Positions 33,938 to 45,256 of a stretch of 64,000 nucleotides of DNA are shown here, one piece after another (positions within the stretch are counted from its first letter, which is position 1; each line of letters opens with the position of its first letter). Below the pieces are notes generated by a model, which worked only from the letters and a program-made list of their open reading frames with translations, ran no database searches and was not told the DNA's origin. The DNA is taken from the NCBI RefSeq assembly GCF_024139115.2, contig NC_085140.1:30739806-30803805 (forward strand), in the 5' to 3' direction. The position numbers and the translations under genes were made by a program. The DNA is from Armigeres subalbatus. Lineage: Eukaryota; Arthropoda; Insecta; Diptera; Culicidae.

Positions 33938-34565
33938 ATGGAGGAAGCCTACATCAGACTGAAAACCGAAGCTAAACGGATTGTTCTAGTCATCAACACG
34001 TCGAAGACGAAGTACATGATAGGAAGAGGCCCAAGAGAGGTCAATGTAAGCCACCCACCAAGAGTTTCTATCGGTGGTGACGAAATCGAGGTGGTTGAAG
34101 AATTCGTGTACTTGGGCTTACTGGTGACCTCCGATAACGATACCAGCAGAGAAATTCGGAGACGCATCATGGCAGGAAATCATACGTACTTTGGACTCCG
34201 CAAAACGCTTCGATCTAATAGAGTTCGCCGCCGTACCAAACTGACTATCTACAAAACGCTTATTAGTTCTCTACGGACCTCTACGGACCTGGATGATGCT
34301 CGTGGAGGACCAACGCGCACTGGGAGTTTTTAAAAGGAAAGTGCTGCGTACTATCTATGGTGGGGTGCAGATGGCAGACGGTACGTGGAGGAGGCGAATG
34401 AACCACGAGTTGCATCAGCTGTTGGGAGAACCATCCATCGTTCACACCGCGAAAATCTGAAGACTGCGGTAGGCCGGGCACGTAGCCAGAATGTCGGACA
34501 GTAATCCGGTGAAAATGGTTCTCGACAACGAGGTTGCCAGCCCTTCGGGGGCGCTGGATTCAAGA
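33938..34565 (+). pseudogene. RTE-type reverse transcriptase, C-terminal fragment
   Basis: Begins MEEAYIRLKTEAKRIVLVIN, continues TSKTKYMIGRG, EEFVYLGLLVTSDNDTSREI and RRRIMAGNHTYFGLRKTL to IYKTLI (about 34265). A frameshift then leads to ALGVFKRKVLRTIYGG, RRRMNHELHQLL and AGHVARMSDSNPV (about 34480). This is the post-catalytic region of RTE proteins, the same region as 12165-11700 on the minus strand, but a separate, 5'-truncated copy. A direct repeat ctctacgga­cct near 34270 accompanies the shift. Confidence 0.85.
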
Positions 34566-35929
34566 ATTAAGACATGAGAAATAAAACACTTTTGTTGGTT
34601 GAGGGGATAATTAATAATTGTCTGCAAAGTCCAATTGTGAAGATATTTTAAGTAGTCTAGAGCAAAAAAAAATATCTCTTCACTCCCACATCAGCATGTT
34701 CAATGATTTGGTCTTATTTTTGACAGCTATTTCGGTTTTTCTAGGACGTCCGGAACCAGTTACAAGTTAAATGAGAGAAAAACTGTTAGTCTCATGTTCA
34801 AAAACTAATTCGAATATCACGAAATTTGATTCCAAAATTTCGTGGCTTGGATTATTTTCAATTATTGCTCCTATTTCGATCACCAAGAGACTGCATCCGA
34901 GGCAGACCAAATTATGAAGGCCCTTTTGTTCTAATAACTTATACCGGGAGTAAATTTGAGATAAATTTGCTCATTTCACTAAAAAAAATCCGAAAAGAGA
35001 TCATAATGGTCGCTTTGGACTCAGCAACATTTCCGAGTCCAGCAAACCAGAAACTTATACGTTTCCGTTGAATATTCGATGGACATTCATAGTTTGAATT
35101 TATTTTTTTCCCCTGGGGCTCATACTAATTAAAGAGCTTTAAACGAGGGTGCGTTATTGAAATATTGGCACCCAGGGATTTCGATAACCAAATATTTTAA
35201 GTTTTACCCCTTTGGTTTTCAATAGCAATTTCGACAACTCAGAATTGGATTATTTTCTCAACAATGCCTCCAAGCCACTCACAGAATCGACCCGAGAAGG
35301 TACGATAGCGGTTATAACCATCAATCAATCACTCCAGTAGTTTGTTTTTGGATCCAGAGTTGAATTTCATTGACCAAACTAGGTCCAAATTACCAGCAGT
35401 GACAGGACCACTACAGAGTTGAATTATTCTTTATCCAAATTGGTTCGATGACGATTCCCACCATCGATCGACATACTAGAGTTGGATTTTAGATCTAATA
35501 GGACGTAGGTCCATGAAAACTGTTTCAGATAATCGGTAGAATTCCGTTGGGTTTCACTGGTTTATGAGTATTCGATCACAAGCTATAGAAATCATAAAGA
35601 AAATATGCAATTAATCGATGATTTTGAACATTTCTTCCTTTAATGAGCATGAGCGGATAAGATTCATAATAAAGAACTTTCAGTTACTTCAATGATCCTT
35701 CAGCCCGTTCTAGATCATTGTTTACAGATTCCATTCGAAAATCTAGGAATGCCCACGACCCACGGTTTCTTACATATTATGCAATAGTCAAACTCTCAAA
35801 AATTCTTCAACTGAATATTTACTATTATTTGAAGCATCATAAATACACCAAACCTTTAAATCTTAAACCGTCTAAGACGAATTAAGTACTGTCCATTTAA
35901 TTCCACCAGTTAATTTTCGTTATCTTTGC
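34566..35929. other. no gene seen
   Basis: AT-rich intergenic sequence without convincing frames, RNA genes or terminal repeats. The 81-codon frame at 34826 has no recognisable feature. Confidence 0.4.
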
Positions 35930-36034
35930 AGATACGTATTTCGACCACAACTGTGTGGTCGTCTTCAGTGTCTCGTACTTGACTCGACTCGGAAAGTCAA
36001 GTCAAGTACGAGACACTGAAGACGACCACACAGT
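35930..36034. repeat. 40-bp-stem hairpin within the ATACGTATTTCGACC repeat
   Basis: Left arm 35950-35989 (actgtgtggtcgtcttcagt…) and right arm 35995-36034 are complementary over 40 positions with one mismatch, loop CGGAA. The preceding atacgtatttcgaccacaac is shared with the single-arm copy at 24547. Shape and length resemble a pre-miRNA or a minimal foldback element. Confidence 0.88.
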
Positions 36035-36719
36035 TTTTGAGCATCGTATAAATTTTAATGTGGAGATTATGACTTTTTAGGAGGAATAATTTGGTTCTAC
36101 TTTATTATCACTCGATGTGATGATAAAATTTCATGTTGGTAGAGTATGGCAAGGTAAAATATTTTTCAGTATCGTTTCTTATACGAAACACACTTTCTAT
36201 AAAACGTGTTATCTCGTCGAGCAATCTAGAATTTAAACATTTTTATTATTATAGTAAAAGTATCATAAGTAATGTAGACGATGTTGTACTAACTGCGTTG
36301 AAATAAATAAATTTGAAATTGTGCCATTTCTTAACCCAATGCTTTAAAATCATTTTTTATTCGACAGAACCATTGGCAATAAACTTATCTTTATGTGTGT
36401 AATTTAATATTGTGAATAGAAACAATATTAAATGCAGAATTTAAAGGTGACCCATCTTGCCCCGCTGTTTGACCCATTATGCCCCGGCATTTTTTGATTG
36501 ACAGAAAAATAGACTTCTACTTTAATGACTCAAAATGAAAAAAATCGATTTTTTGTTATTTCATACTCCTAGCTTACAGATTATGAGCTATTTTTATAGA
36601 TCCACGTTGAAAAGCTAAATTTAAATGTTTCTATTTTGAGGCACTGAAGGTTCGCCTTAGGTGACCCATCTTGTCCCATCATACCCTACTTACTCTCTTA
36701 CATATTCTGGTTTTCTTAG
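36035..36719. other. no gene; direct repeat of ggtgacccatcttg(c/t)ccc
   Basis: ggtgacccatcttgccccgc near 36447 and ggtgacccatcttgtcccat near 36660 are in the same orientation, with gacccattatgccccgg between. Probably part of a MITE, but its ends were not resolved. Confidence 0.5.
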
Positions 36720-37545
36720 AAACCAGAAGAAAGTGGCGCCTAATCAAGATTTCGCCAAGGGAATACGATACGCTGCTAATCCACGTTACGGCTCTGTGTA
36801 CAGCTCACGAAGGAATCCTCCCCACCAGACGGCTTCTTGAATAACCGTCGAAAGAGTCATATGTACTCTGCTTCAGTGGTCGATAGATTGCCTTCAGTAG
36901 TCGTTGGTTAGCTTCTTACGCTTCCTACCCTTCTTACACACCACAAATAGCATTTTTCTTATGCTTCAATAATTCTTTTCGTTCTTGAAACTCGGTTTCT
37001 TTGGGCATTCCGACGCGTAGTGACCAAGTTTCTCGCACTTGAAACACATCATGTTCAATTTGTCCTTCTTTTTGATGGCTTGCTTCGGACACGTTACCAG
37101 TGCCAAACTTGATCCACCAGCCATCGAGCCAGTTCTTAGAACATCTTCGATTTGACCCACTTGACTCCTAAAGCGTCCATTCCCATCACGACCATTGGCT
37201 CGGTAGCCTCATCATGAGAATTAACGACATCCAATCGTCGTCGTGCAGGAAAGCAATCTCCTGCAGTTTCTCGGTCGTCGTCAAAATTTTGTCTACATAC
37301 TCTTTAACGTATGAACAATCTTCAGGCTTCAATCTCATTAACTTCCACAGCAGGCTCAACTTCCTGTACTTACCGTTGTTCTGGAACGCGGTCCTTAGAT
37401 CTGTCCAACCTTGATTGGCTGTTTCGGACCTTTCGGTACTCGACAAATCGACACGGTCTGAGTTCCGCGCTGATCTTAACGTTGAAGCCGATTGCTGTGC
37501 TGCACCAGTTGCTAAGAGCTATCCTAGACCTATAACCTGATAAAA
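36720..37545 (-). pseudogene. Ty1/copia-type retrotransposon relic: gag joined to RNase H
   Basis: The minus strand reads, from 37545, a gag-like start (SNWCSTAIGFNVKISAEL), the gag core (WTDLRTAFQNNGKYRKLSLL, KEYVDKILTTTEKLQ, about 37390-37260) and a CCHC zinc knuckle CFKCEKLGHYASEC (about 37050-37010). At about 36880 it passes, with frame changes, directly into STTEAEYMTLSTVIQEAVWW, the copia RNase H signature. Protease, integrase and RT are therefore deleted. No LTRs found. Family role: gag packages the RNA, RNase H removes RNA from the hybrid. Confidence 0.82.
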
Positions 37546-37920
37546 TTAAAAAATGTTTAAACAAGTACAGAGAATAGCAACGAATGAATTTATTTTACTC
37601 TATACAAATGTAACGTTTACTACGCTAACAAATTCTACTGAATTTCCCATATTCTTCTTTTCAAATTTTCTTAGCACTCCTAAATCTAGTTACTTCTCAC
37701 TATAGAGAGCATGCAGCATTACTAGTCTAGATAGTCTGCATTTGTTAAATCATATAGACTCAGATGATAGATCTGACACCACAAAATTACCCTAAAATTC
37801 ACTGAAATCGGAAAACTATTGGATTAGAACCGCATCCAACTTGCTCATTGTACCTCTAGATTGTTCCCAACATCAATTTGTTTCTCATCCAAAACTTCTC
37901 TCTGCCCTCTCCACATCCAG
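37546..37920 (+). other. intron sequence upstream of the CUB gene exons
   Basis: The last ~60 bases before 37921 form a pyrimidine-rich tract ending ctccacatccag, a good 3' splice site. Upstream coding exons of the gene were not recognised in the window. Confidence 0.6.
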
Positions 37921-40742
37921 GACTACATAACTGTGTACGACGGCTACACCACTCGGGATCCGGTTATCCTGAAACTCTGCGGCGGTGGCGAATCCATCCC
38001 AGCAGCGATCTCCAGCGGACCTGAACTGCTCGTCGAGTTCACAACTTCACCGTACGGAACCTTCAGTAATCCGAAAACCAGCTCTCACTCGCTGCACGGT
38101 TTCCAGTTAGAGGTGAGTGTCCAACCATTCCTTAATCACTATTCACCATAATTTGTTTTCAACTTCCCGAGGTTGCATCTTTAATTCCGCGTCTTTTTAC
38201 GATTATTTCCAAAATTCGTCAATCGAGAAACAAAAACTTGCACAATCATCATCACCACCCCCAACTTGAACCGGAAATCAAGCGACTGATTCGAAAATCT
38301 CTGTCTTTCTTTCTCTCTCTATTTCTTTCTTTCTCTGTGAGCAATGTCTGCAGGTCTCGGTGAAGTTCGTCGACCTCCAGAGTCCCACCTACGCCAAGAG
38401 CAAACGCATCTGCGAATTCTGGCTGCGAGGTACCGGTCACGGGGTCCTGCAGAATCCCCAGCACTCGTTAGCCCCGAACACCACCTGTCTCTATCACTTG
38501 CAAGTTAGTATTGTATCCAACCACCAAACCACCAACGGCACTGCGACTGCTACGTGCGCACAATTTGCGTTTGTAGAATTCATGATCGCTAACTCTCACT
38601 GTTCAATTGTTTTCAAATTTATTTTTCGGTGGGTTTATTCCATACTGTATTGATTTACCGGGGGTACGCTAGGGAACGGAAGCACTTTCGCTGGACGCGA
38701 TCAACATCCCGAGGAGATCCGGCGCGCTGTCTACGTCGCCAACGCGCTTCAAGGTGTGGATTTCGGTCATGAAGTTCGAGTTGGCACCGGAGTTCGGAGC
38801 AAGCGAAGAGCAACAGATTCAGTATCAAACCAAAGAGGATTGCACCGGAATGCTTCGAATCTGGGACGGACCACTGAGGGAGGTTCCGATTTGCAAGGAT
38901 ATCGATTGGTAGGTTGGAGTTGATGTTTTCAAAATCCGAAGTGCACTTACTGGTTATTGTGGTTTCAGTTTGGCGATGGATAAAGACGGGCATTTGAGAC
39001 CGACTATTCGCTTCGGACAGAATAGTACTAATGTAATTGCTCGGTACTGTGGCGGGACGGTTCAACGCTCGTGTGATCATGGGATGTTGAACATTTCAAA
39101 TGCAAGACCTTGCACGTTGGCAGAAAGCTTCGTGTCGAGCAGTGACTTTGTGACGCTAGAATTGCGGACAACGGAGTCGACGGTGCTGCGGCCCTTGCAG
39201 TTCGCATTGAGATACGAATTCGTAGATTTTATGCAGGACGGAATGCCGATCAGTGGGGAGAATGACTGCAACCGCCGGTTTGTTAGCAGTCAAATGGACA
39301 AGAAGGGGCCACACCCGGTACGAAGCGTGCGGAATATCTTCCTGTTCGGCAGAGGGGGTGCGAAGCATTTGCAGTGAGTTCACTTTCTTCTGAGGTTTTC
39401 GGATTTCCTTCATTGAGGTTTGTTGTTTTAGTTGCGTCTACCGATTTGAAGCACAACGGGGCGAACGGATTCGGGTTGAGATTTCAAGGGCGATGACCGG
39501 AAATCGAACTTGTGATTCGCGTGTTGATCCGGATACTGGTCGTTCGTATTGCTTCGGAAACAGCAGTGCCAGGATAGAGATCTATGAGCGGCCTTGGCAC
39601 GAATCAATTCTATTTCCAAGGGGCTGTATCTGCAACTCCACCAACAGATCATATCTTCCGATAGTATTTACATCTACCGGGCGGGAAGTGGAAATTCATT
39701 TCCGAGCAGAAAACATGACCAGCGTAGATGATCCGGACGCGTTGAACTTTGAAGGATCGTTTGAATTCGTCAAGGCGCCACTCATGTGCAAAGACGTCCG
39801 AAGAAAGAATGCTGTTACTGGAATCGTGAATCTGTCCGCTGGAGAAGTAAGTTCAAAATAGAAATTTTTGTAGATAACATTAATGAATCACTGTTTTCTT
39901 CACAGATGGAGTGCCGTACCCGTCCCTGGTTGATAGAACCATCGCATGATAAATATATTTACATCCGAATGCGTGGCCTGTTCCTCCGTAAGAATGATCC
40001 CGCCGCACCGATGAAGTACAACGCTAGTCTCAGCACCGTAACTCCGATCCGATGTAACACCAAGTCCCGTGTGATAATCTCCAACAGCGAAGGAGTTACG
40101 CTCACGGCATGTCCACTTCCGGATGACACAGCTCATCGCCACATGGTGGAAGTCTTCAGTGCAGGTTGGACGCACCTGCACCCGCACTTTGGAATTGAGC
40201 CGTCGAAAGCGATTTCCGTAGAGTTCCTGCACCCAGACGATGAGACGTATTCGTTTACTTGGCTTGAAATATCCAAGCGAGGTTCACAAAGCTTCAGTGA
40301 GTTGTTCTTTATGCTCGGAAATCTGACCTGCTTTAATGATTTTTGTTTACTAACTTTTCAGCGATGATTCGTGAGGATTGTCCATTCACCTGCCCTGGTC
40401 TAGACGCTTGTGTCAACGGATCTATCTTCTGTGACGGAATTGAGCAATGCCCTTCGGGCGAAGATGAATCTTTCACTCATTGTTCGGCGTTACTTCGACT
40501 GCCTGCGGAAGTCCTAGCCGGGTTCAGCGTACTTCTGTTGCTGTTATGCTGTGGTCTGGCCGCATACGTATATCGGTAAGCAGGCTTCCTTATACAGAGG
40601 AACCTCCATTTCATCCTTCATGTTCTTCCTCCGTAGAAAAATTAAACGCCGCTGTCGAAGGACGTCCGTGCTGCAGACTCGTCTCAAATCGCTAAGTTCG
40701 ATGGATACGGCCGTTTTCGACGAGAAAGAGGTGATTTGCTGA
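37921..40742 (+). CDS. CUB/LDLa-domain type I membrane protein, 3' eight exons (5' part missing)
   Basis: Exons: 37921-38112, 38354-38503, 38673-38908, 38969-39373, 39432-39846, 39906-40296, 40362-40575, 40637-40742. All introns are GT-AG and phases match, giving 2109 nt (702 residues plus TGA). Residues 1-64 are the end of a CUB domain (DYITVYDGYT, SGPELLVEFTT). About three further CUB-like modules follow, with paired Cys and CTGMLRIWDG, NSSARIEIYERPW and GREVEIHFRA. Residues ~600-634 form an LDLa module (CPFTCPGLDAC, FCDGIEQCPSGEDE; six Cys and the acidic Ca site). Then a transmembrane helix (AGFSVLLLLLCCGLAAYVY) and a ~35-residue basic tail. It is likely displayed on the cell surface. Neto and LEV-10 share CUB(n)-LDLa-TM and cluster neurotransmitter receptors; this is an inference from architecture only. 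The missing start lies upstream. Confidence 0.93.
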
Positions 40743-42200
40743 CAAAGCGACAATTCTGTGCGATACGTGGAAATTGATCGAGTGACTACGGTCTGACCAC
40801 ATACCGCACAGAATTGTCTTCCAGATTTACGGCAGCAAAAGGCCACCACCTCTATTACCACCATCATCATCATAATCTCCAGACTACTTAACTGAGAGGT
40901 AAGTCTCAGCGAACAGAACATTTGCAGTTGAACTGCAGTCGAGTAGATACGGTAGGGAACATTCGAACATACAGATTTCAAACAAACTTGTTGAATAGTC
41001 CCTCGGCAGCTCAATATATGAGTGCGAATAAGCTTAGTGAGGCGAGCTAAACAGATGAGACTAAACTGTCATTTTGTACTACGTTTTAGTAATACTCTGA
41101 ACAAACTTTAGAATGAGACTTAACGCCGAAGTTTAAGGTTAGAGGCGATATCGTTCGTAAACCGTTTTAGAAGGCGACTAGTCCGACTTTTCAATTACCT
41201 AAGCATAACCGAATCTAATCAATCTCCCAACTATGTAGGATCAAACAGAAACTGAAGAAACTGACGTTTTCGGGGAATGGAATTTTATGATAGAGCAGAA
41301 CAAAAAAGCTTTCCAACAAAAATTGCATGCAAGCGAAGAGCTTTGAAGTCTACCGTAACCAAAAAAAAACACTTCATAAATTCTGATCAATGCGAAATGA
41401 AATACTCAGAAACAGTTGTAAGTTGACCTCATTTCTCGAGGTCCCTAACTCAAAGTCACTCAACACTCCCTAATTCGAATGGTGAAGTGACAAGATTGTT
41501 AAACAGTAAAATATGAAAAAATAAGATATTACTTAAATCAAAATAAATGTGTAAAGGTTAATTAAGTAAAGATTTTTAACAAATTAAATGAAGCATATTT
41601 ACTTAAACCAAAATAAAAGTATATTCATTAAACCAGAATAAAAACAAGCAAACAGTTAGTGAATTTTAAAAACTACTACAACTCTGCATTAAAGAAAAAA
41701 ATTAAACTTGACAGAAAAGAGAAAGAAACCAAACTTAGGAAGTTCAGGATTGTTGAATTGTTACTTATATCGGTTTTTATAATAAACGGACCAATATTTC
41801 CAAAAATGACACGCGGATAGTGAGCAACATGAAGCTAGCAAATGTATGACGCGATGACACAGAACAAGTTGGAAGGATGTAATTAGAAACTTTTTGAACA
41901 AAAAGAAAAACAAATAGATCTAAACTAGACACTGAAGCCAATTTTTACCGTGGTTAGATGAGTTACTTTAAAATTAGAACTACTGCTGGAGAAATGTAAT
42001 TTGATCTTTTCGTTTTACTTTTGATGATGCATTGGAAGAGATAATTTTAGTAGATACAATCAGTAAGTATAAATAATTCGGAATAACAGCAGTTACCACT
42101 TATTGTGTAATTCTCTTTTCATTCCATGTCGATATCAGTTAAAATTTATAAACCTTGAACAACTGTTTAAATCGGAAAAGAAGCACCAATTAATAAACTG
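40743..42200 (+). other. probable 3' UTR of the CUB/LDLa gene
   Basis: Non-coding, AT-rich, and free of recognisable mobile elements, unlike its surroundings. Candidate AATAAA signals lie at 41542, 41781 and 42192 among others; the last marks the probable end. The extent is inferred from the signals and from where dispersed repeats resume (about 42290). Confidence 0.55.
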
Positions 42201-42289
42201 CCAGCTGAAGTTTTGATACGGACGAGCGTCAATGAGCTTAGGAGGCCATTTTTCACTGACATTAATTGCATTTTCAAAGTTGTACCGAA

Positions 42290-42530
42290 AGGCTATATGA
42301 TTGCTTCAAAAAAGAACTTTTGATAGAAGATCCGGAGACCCATTGTGTTATATACCGATCGACTCTGCTCGACGAACTGAGGTGATGTCTGTATGTGTGT
42401 GTGTATTTTGTAGACACACTTTTTAAAACTTAAGCATTATCCGATTTCCTCGCAACAAGTTGCATTCGATGGGGAATTGTTTGCTATTGAGAACTGGCTC
42501 GATCGGACATTGCATTTCGGAATTATTGAA
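42290..42530 (+). repeat. dispersed repeat (tccgatttcctcgcaacaag family)
   Basis: tccgatttcctcgcaacaag, ttgcattcgatgggga, gctattgagaactggctcg and atcggac match in order the sequence at 59755-59965 (gctcatccgattggcttgca, ataagttgcgttcagc, ctattgaaaattggccagat). A (TG)n run lies at 42393. Class unknown. Confidence 0.6.
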
Positions 42531-42589
42531 AAATCATTGTTTTTTCCCAAGGGTCCCCCATTGGAAAAAAAAGCTCCGCACGACGGTAG

Positions 42590-42779
42590 TTCCTCCCAAA
42601 AGTCCTTCAGAAGTTCCTACAGAAATTCCTACGGAAGCTATCCGTTGTGTTGTTCTTAATTCCGATAAAAACCACAGATAGAAGTCCTCCGGAAGGCCCT
42701 CCAAAAGTTCATTCGGGAGTTACTCCAGCAATTCATCCGGAATTTCCTCCAAGAATTCCTCAGAAGTTCGTCCAGCAAT
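42590..42779. repeat. minisatellite (ttcctccggaag/aattcctcc), left part
   Basis: Imperfect tandem aagttcctacagaaattcct, aaaagttcattcggga and aatttcctccaagaattcct units. The array continues at 44904 after the LINE-B copy, so the LINE inserted into the array. Confidence 0.75.
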
Positions 42780-42926
42780 AAGCAATAAGAATTCGCGGAT
42801 TCGTCGGCAGGAGGAAAGAGTTGGACGACGATTCAACACAAGAATGCCTTCATCGCCACCAGCGAGAACAATCTGGGCGAACTGCGCACCCAGAGAAAAC
42901 AATGAATCACCGATGAGACCTGGAGG

Positions 42927-44902
42927 ATGATAGAGGAGCGAAGAGAAGTCAAAGCCGCGATAGAGCGATCAAAAACCAAAGGAGCCAAAGTCTTAGCCCG
43001 TCAACGATACGCGGCTCTTGAGAAGGAAGTAAAACGCTCATGTCGACGGGACAAGCGAGCGTGGGCAGACTCTCTGGCCGACAAAGGAGAGAGAGTCACC
43101 GCAACCGGGGACATTCGCCTCCTCTACGATATCTCACGATGCTTAAGGTGGTTATACAACAAAGCCACAAATCGGCCATCTTGGAAACCACGTGCTTTTT
43201 CTAGTGATTTTTCAAGAGCACGAATTGAGAGAACCACAATGCCCATGGGGATGAAACATCCGTAGATCGTTTGCTTACTCATGCTAAACAATCGACTTTA
43301 ATTTCAGCATTGTACAAAAATTATTACGCTAGATTTGTACCTTTGATAATACGAGTAGAAAACGTGTGGTGAATTTGAAATTCACCACATGGCTTGATTG
43401 TATAATCACCTTAAGCGGGGCGAAGATGAATGCAACGATGCCTGTGAAAGACGCGAATGATCAGTTATTGACCGACCCAACTGACCAGCTGAAACGCTGG
43501 TTCGAGCACTTCGAACAACTTTTTCAAGTACCAGCAAGGCCTCCACCACCGCGGCATGATCTGCCTAGGATCCGACGTATAACACGCGTCAATACCGAAG
43601 CTCCATCACTGCTAGAGATTCAAATAGCCATCCAAAGCATGAAATCGAATAAAGCCCCAGGGGTCGATCGCATATCAGCCGAGATGCTCAAAGCTGACCC
43701 CATGACATCCGCTCAACTACTGCATCGTTTATTTCGTAGTTTCTGGGACAAGGCAACTTTCCCGGTCGACTGGATGCAAGGTATTTTAGTGAAGGTGCCC
43801 AAAAAGGGTGACCTGACTATATGCGATAACTGGCGAGGCATTATGTTGCTGTGTACTGTTCTCAAAGTTCTATGCAAAATTATCCTAGCCCGGATTCAGG
43901 AGAAGATCGATGCGACTCTCCGGCGGCAGCAGGCCGGATTCCGTGCTGGATGATCCTGTGTGGACCATATTGTCACGCTCCGCATCATTCTGGATCAGGT
44001 CAATGAATTCCAAGAGTCCCTTTACTTGGTATTCATAGACTACGAAAAAGCTTTCGACCGTCTCATTCACGAGAATATGTGGGGCGCCCTGAGACGCATT
44101 GGGGTTTTTGAGAAAATCATCGGCCTCATCGAAGCACAGCACGAGGCCTTTTCGTGTAGAGTGCTGCACAATGGGGTCCTGTCCGACCCTATCCGGGTAG
44201 TAGCTGGTGTGAGGCCAGGATGTATTCTATCACCGTTACTGTTCCTCATCGTAATCGACGAGATTCTGGTAGATGCGATTGACCGTGAACCAAACCGCGG
44301 GCTGTTATGGCAGCCGATAACCATGGAGCACCTAAACGACTTCGAATTGGCTGATGACGTTGCACTCCTCGCGCAACGGCGCTCTGATATGCAGAGTAAG
44401 CTCAATGACCTTGCCGAGCGCTCCTCTTTGGCAGGTTTAGTCATCAACGTCAACAAAACCAAATCGTTGGATGTAAACACGGTGACTCCATCCAGTTTCA
44501 CAGTAGCCGGGCAACCAGTGGAGAATGTTGAAAGCTTCCAATATCTTGGTAGCCAAATGGCGTCAGACGGCAAGGGCTGCCTTTGCGAGTTTAAGAAATA
44601 TCGGGAAAAACAGGCAGATAAGTGAACGAATACGAATTTTCAACTCCAAATCTGTGCTGTTATACGCTAGCGAAACATGGTGTGTATCAGTGGAGAACAC
44701 TCAACGGCTGCAGGTGTTCATTAACAGATGCCTGCGGTATATAATTCGGGCTTGGTGGCCTCACAATTGGATCTCAAACAACGAACTCCATCGTCACCAG
44801 AGGCCGATAGCAACAGAAATTCGGGATCGGACAACGCTCAAGATGGAGATCGTTCAAGTCGGCCCTTTACACCACCGGAGGTGTACAGGATCCATGAGTA
44901 AG
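42927..44902 (+). pseudogene. reverse transcriptase of LINE-B copy 2
   Basis: After the linker (GAKVLARQRYAALEKEVKRS) and the MITE, the frame resumes at about 43415 (GAKMNATMPVKDANDQ; RWFEHFEQLFQV). RT blocks: SNKAPGVDRISAEMLK (about 43650), CDNWRGIMLL (about 43820), a stop at 43951 where copy 1 has Arg in FRAGRSC, FIDYEKAFDR (about 44033), VRPGCILSPLLFLIVIDEIL (about 44212; QG of copy 1 is PG here) and LADDVALLA (about 44349) with the catalytic Asp pair. A frameshift near 44570-44600 precedes SVLLYASETWCVSVEN. The C-terminal part is shortened by a deletion after ATEIRDR. Otherwise the better preserved of the two copies. Confidence 0.9.
43143..43414. mobile_element. TTAA-flanked MITE (piggyBac-like), 264 bp
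   Basis: GGTGGTTATACAA at 43147 pairs with TTGTATAATCACC ending 43410, with TTAA on both sides (43143-43146, 43411-43414). Copy 1 of the LINE has the uninterrupted site (gcttaagcgggg near 13528), proving the insertion. A perfect 11-bp palindrome (gtggtgaatttgaaattcac) lies near the right end. TTAA duplication is the piggyBac signature. Confidence 0.92.
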
Positions 44903-44903
44903 T

Positions 44904-45110
44904 AAGTTCGTCCAGCAATCCCTCCAGGAATCACTCCGGAAGTTCCTCCAGGAATCACTCCGGAAGTTTTTTCGAATGTTCGAAAAAGGATTCCTGGACG
45001 AACTTCCGGAACTTACGCAGAAATTCCTGGAGGTACTTCCGGAAGAATGCCTTGAGAAAGTTCCGAAGGGAATTCCTGAAGAAACTTCAGAAGAAATTCC
45101 TGGAGCAACG
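44904..45110. repeat. minisatellite (ttcctccggaag), right part with an orientation switch
   Basis: Continues the array at 42590. Near 44970-44985 the unit orientation flips around the palindrome ttttttcgaa-tg-ttcgaaaaa: to the left units read ttcctccaggaatcactccg, to the right ggaattcctggaggtacttc. Confidence 0.75.
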
Positions 45111-45256
45111 TTGTTGCCCGGCATGAAACCTATCACTATTTGGGCCTAAGTTGTTCCTTGGAAAAGGTTGAGAAACGATCGGGCAGTCCCCGAATTTCTC
45201 CACATCAGTCTTACAATTTTTGCATTTCACTCAAAAGAACATAGCACCCCAAATCA

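Larger units (their letters stand above)
42764..44919 (+). mobile_element. LINE-B copy 2, inserted in a minisatellite
   Basis: The 16-bp duplication AAGTTCGTCCAGCAAT flanks it at 42764-42779 and 44904-44919. It starts 5'-truncated in the EN-RT linker (equivalent to 13072 in copy 1, with an internal deletion joining to 13225). It ends ccatgagtaagtaag after the last codons, the same 3' tail as copy 1. Both copies thus show truncated 5' ends and target duplications typical of target-primed reverse transcription. A TTAA-flanked MITE (43147-43410) lies in the linker. Confidence 0.92.

Noticed and set aside
38504..38653. Read-through of exon 38354-38503 into a longer frame
   Set aside because: caa|gttagt is a usable donor and the next exon (38673) restores the CUB reading in phase; the extension has no domain sense.
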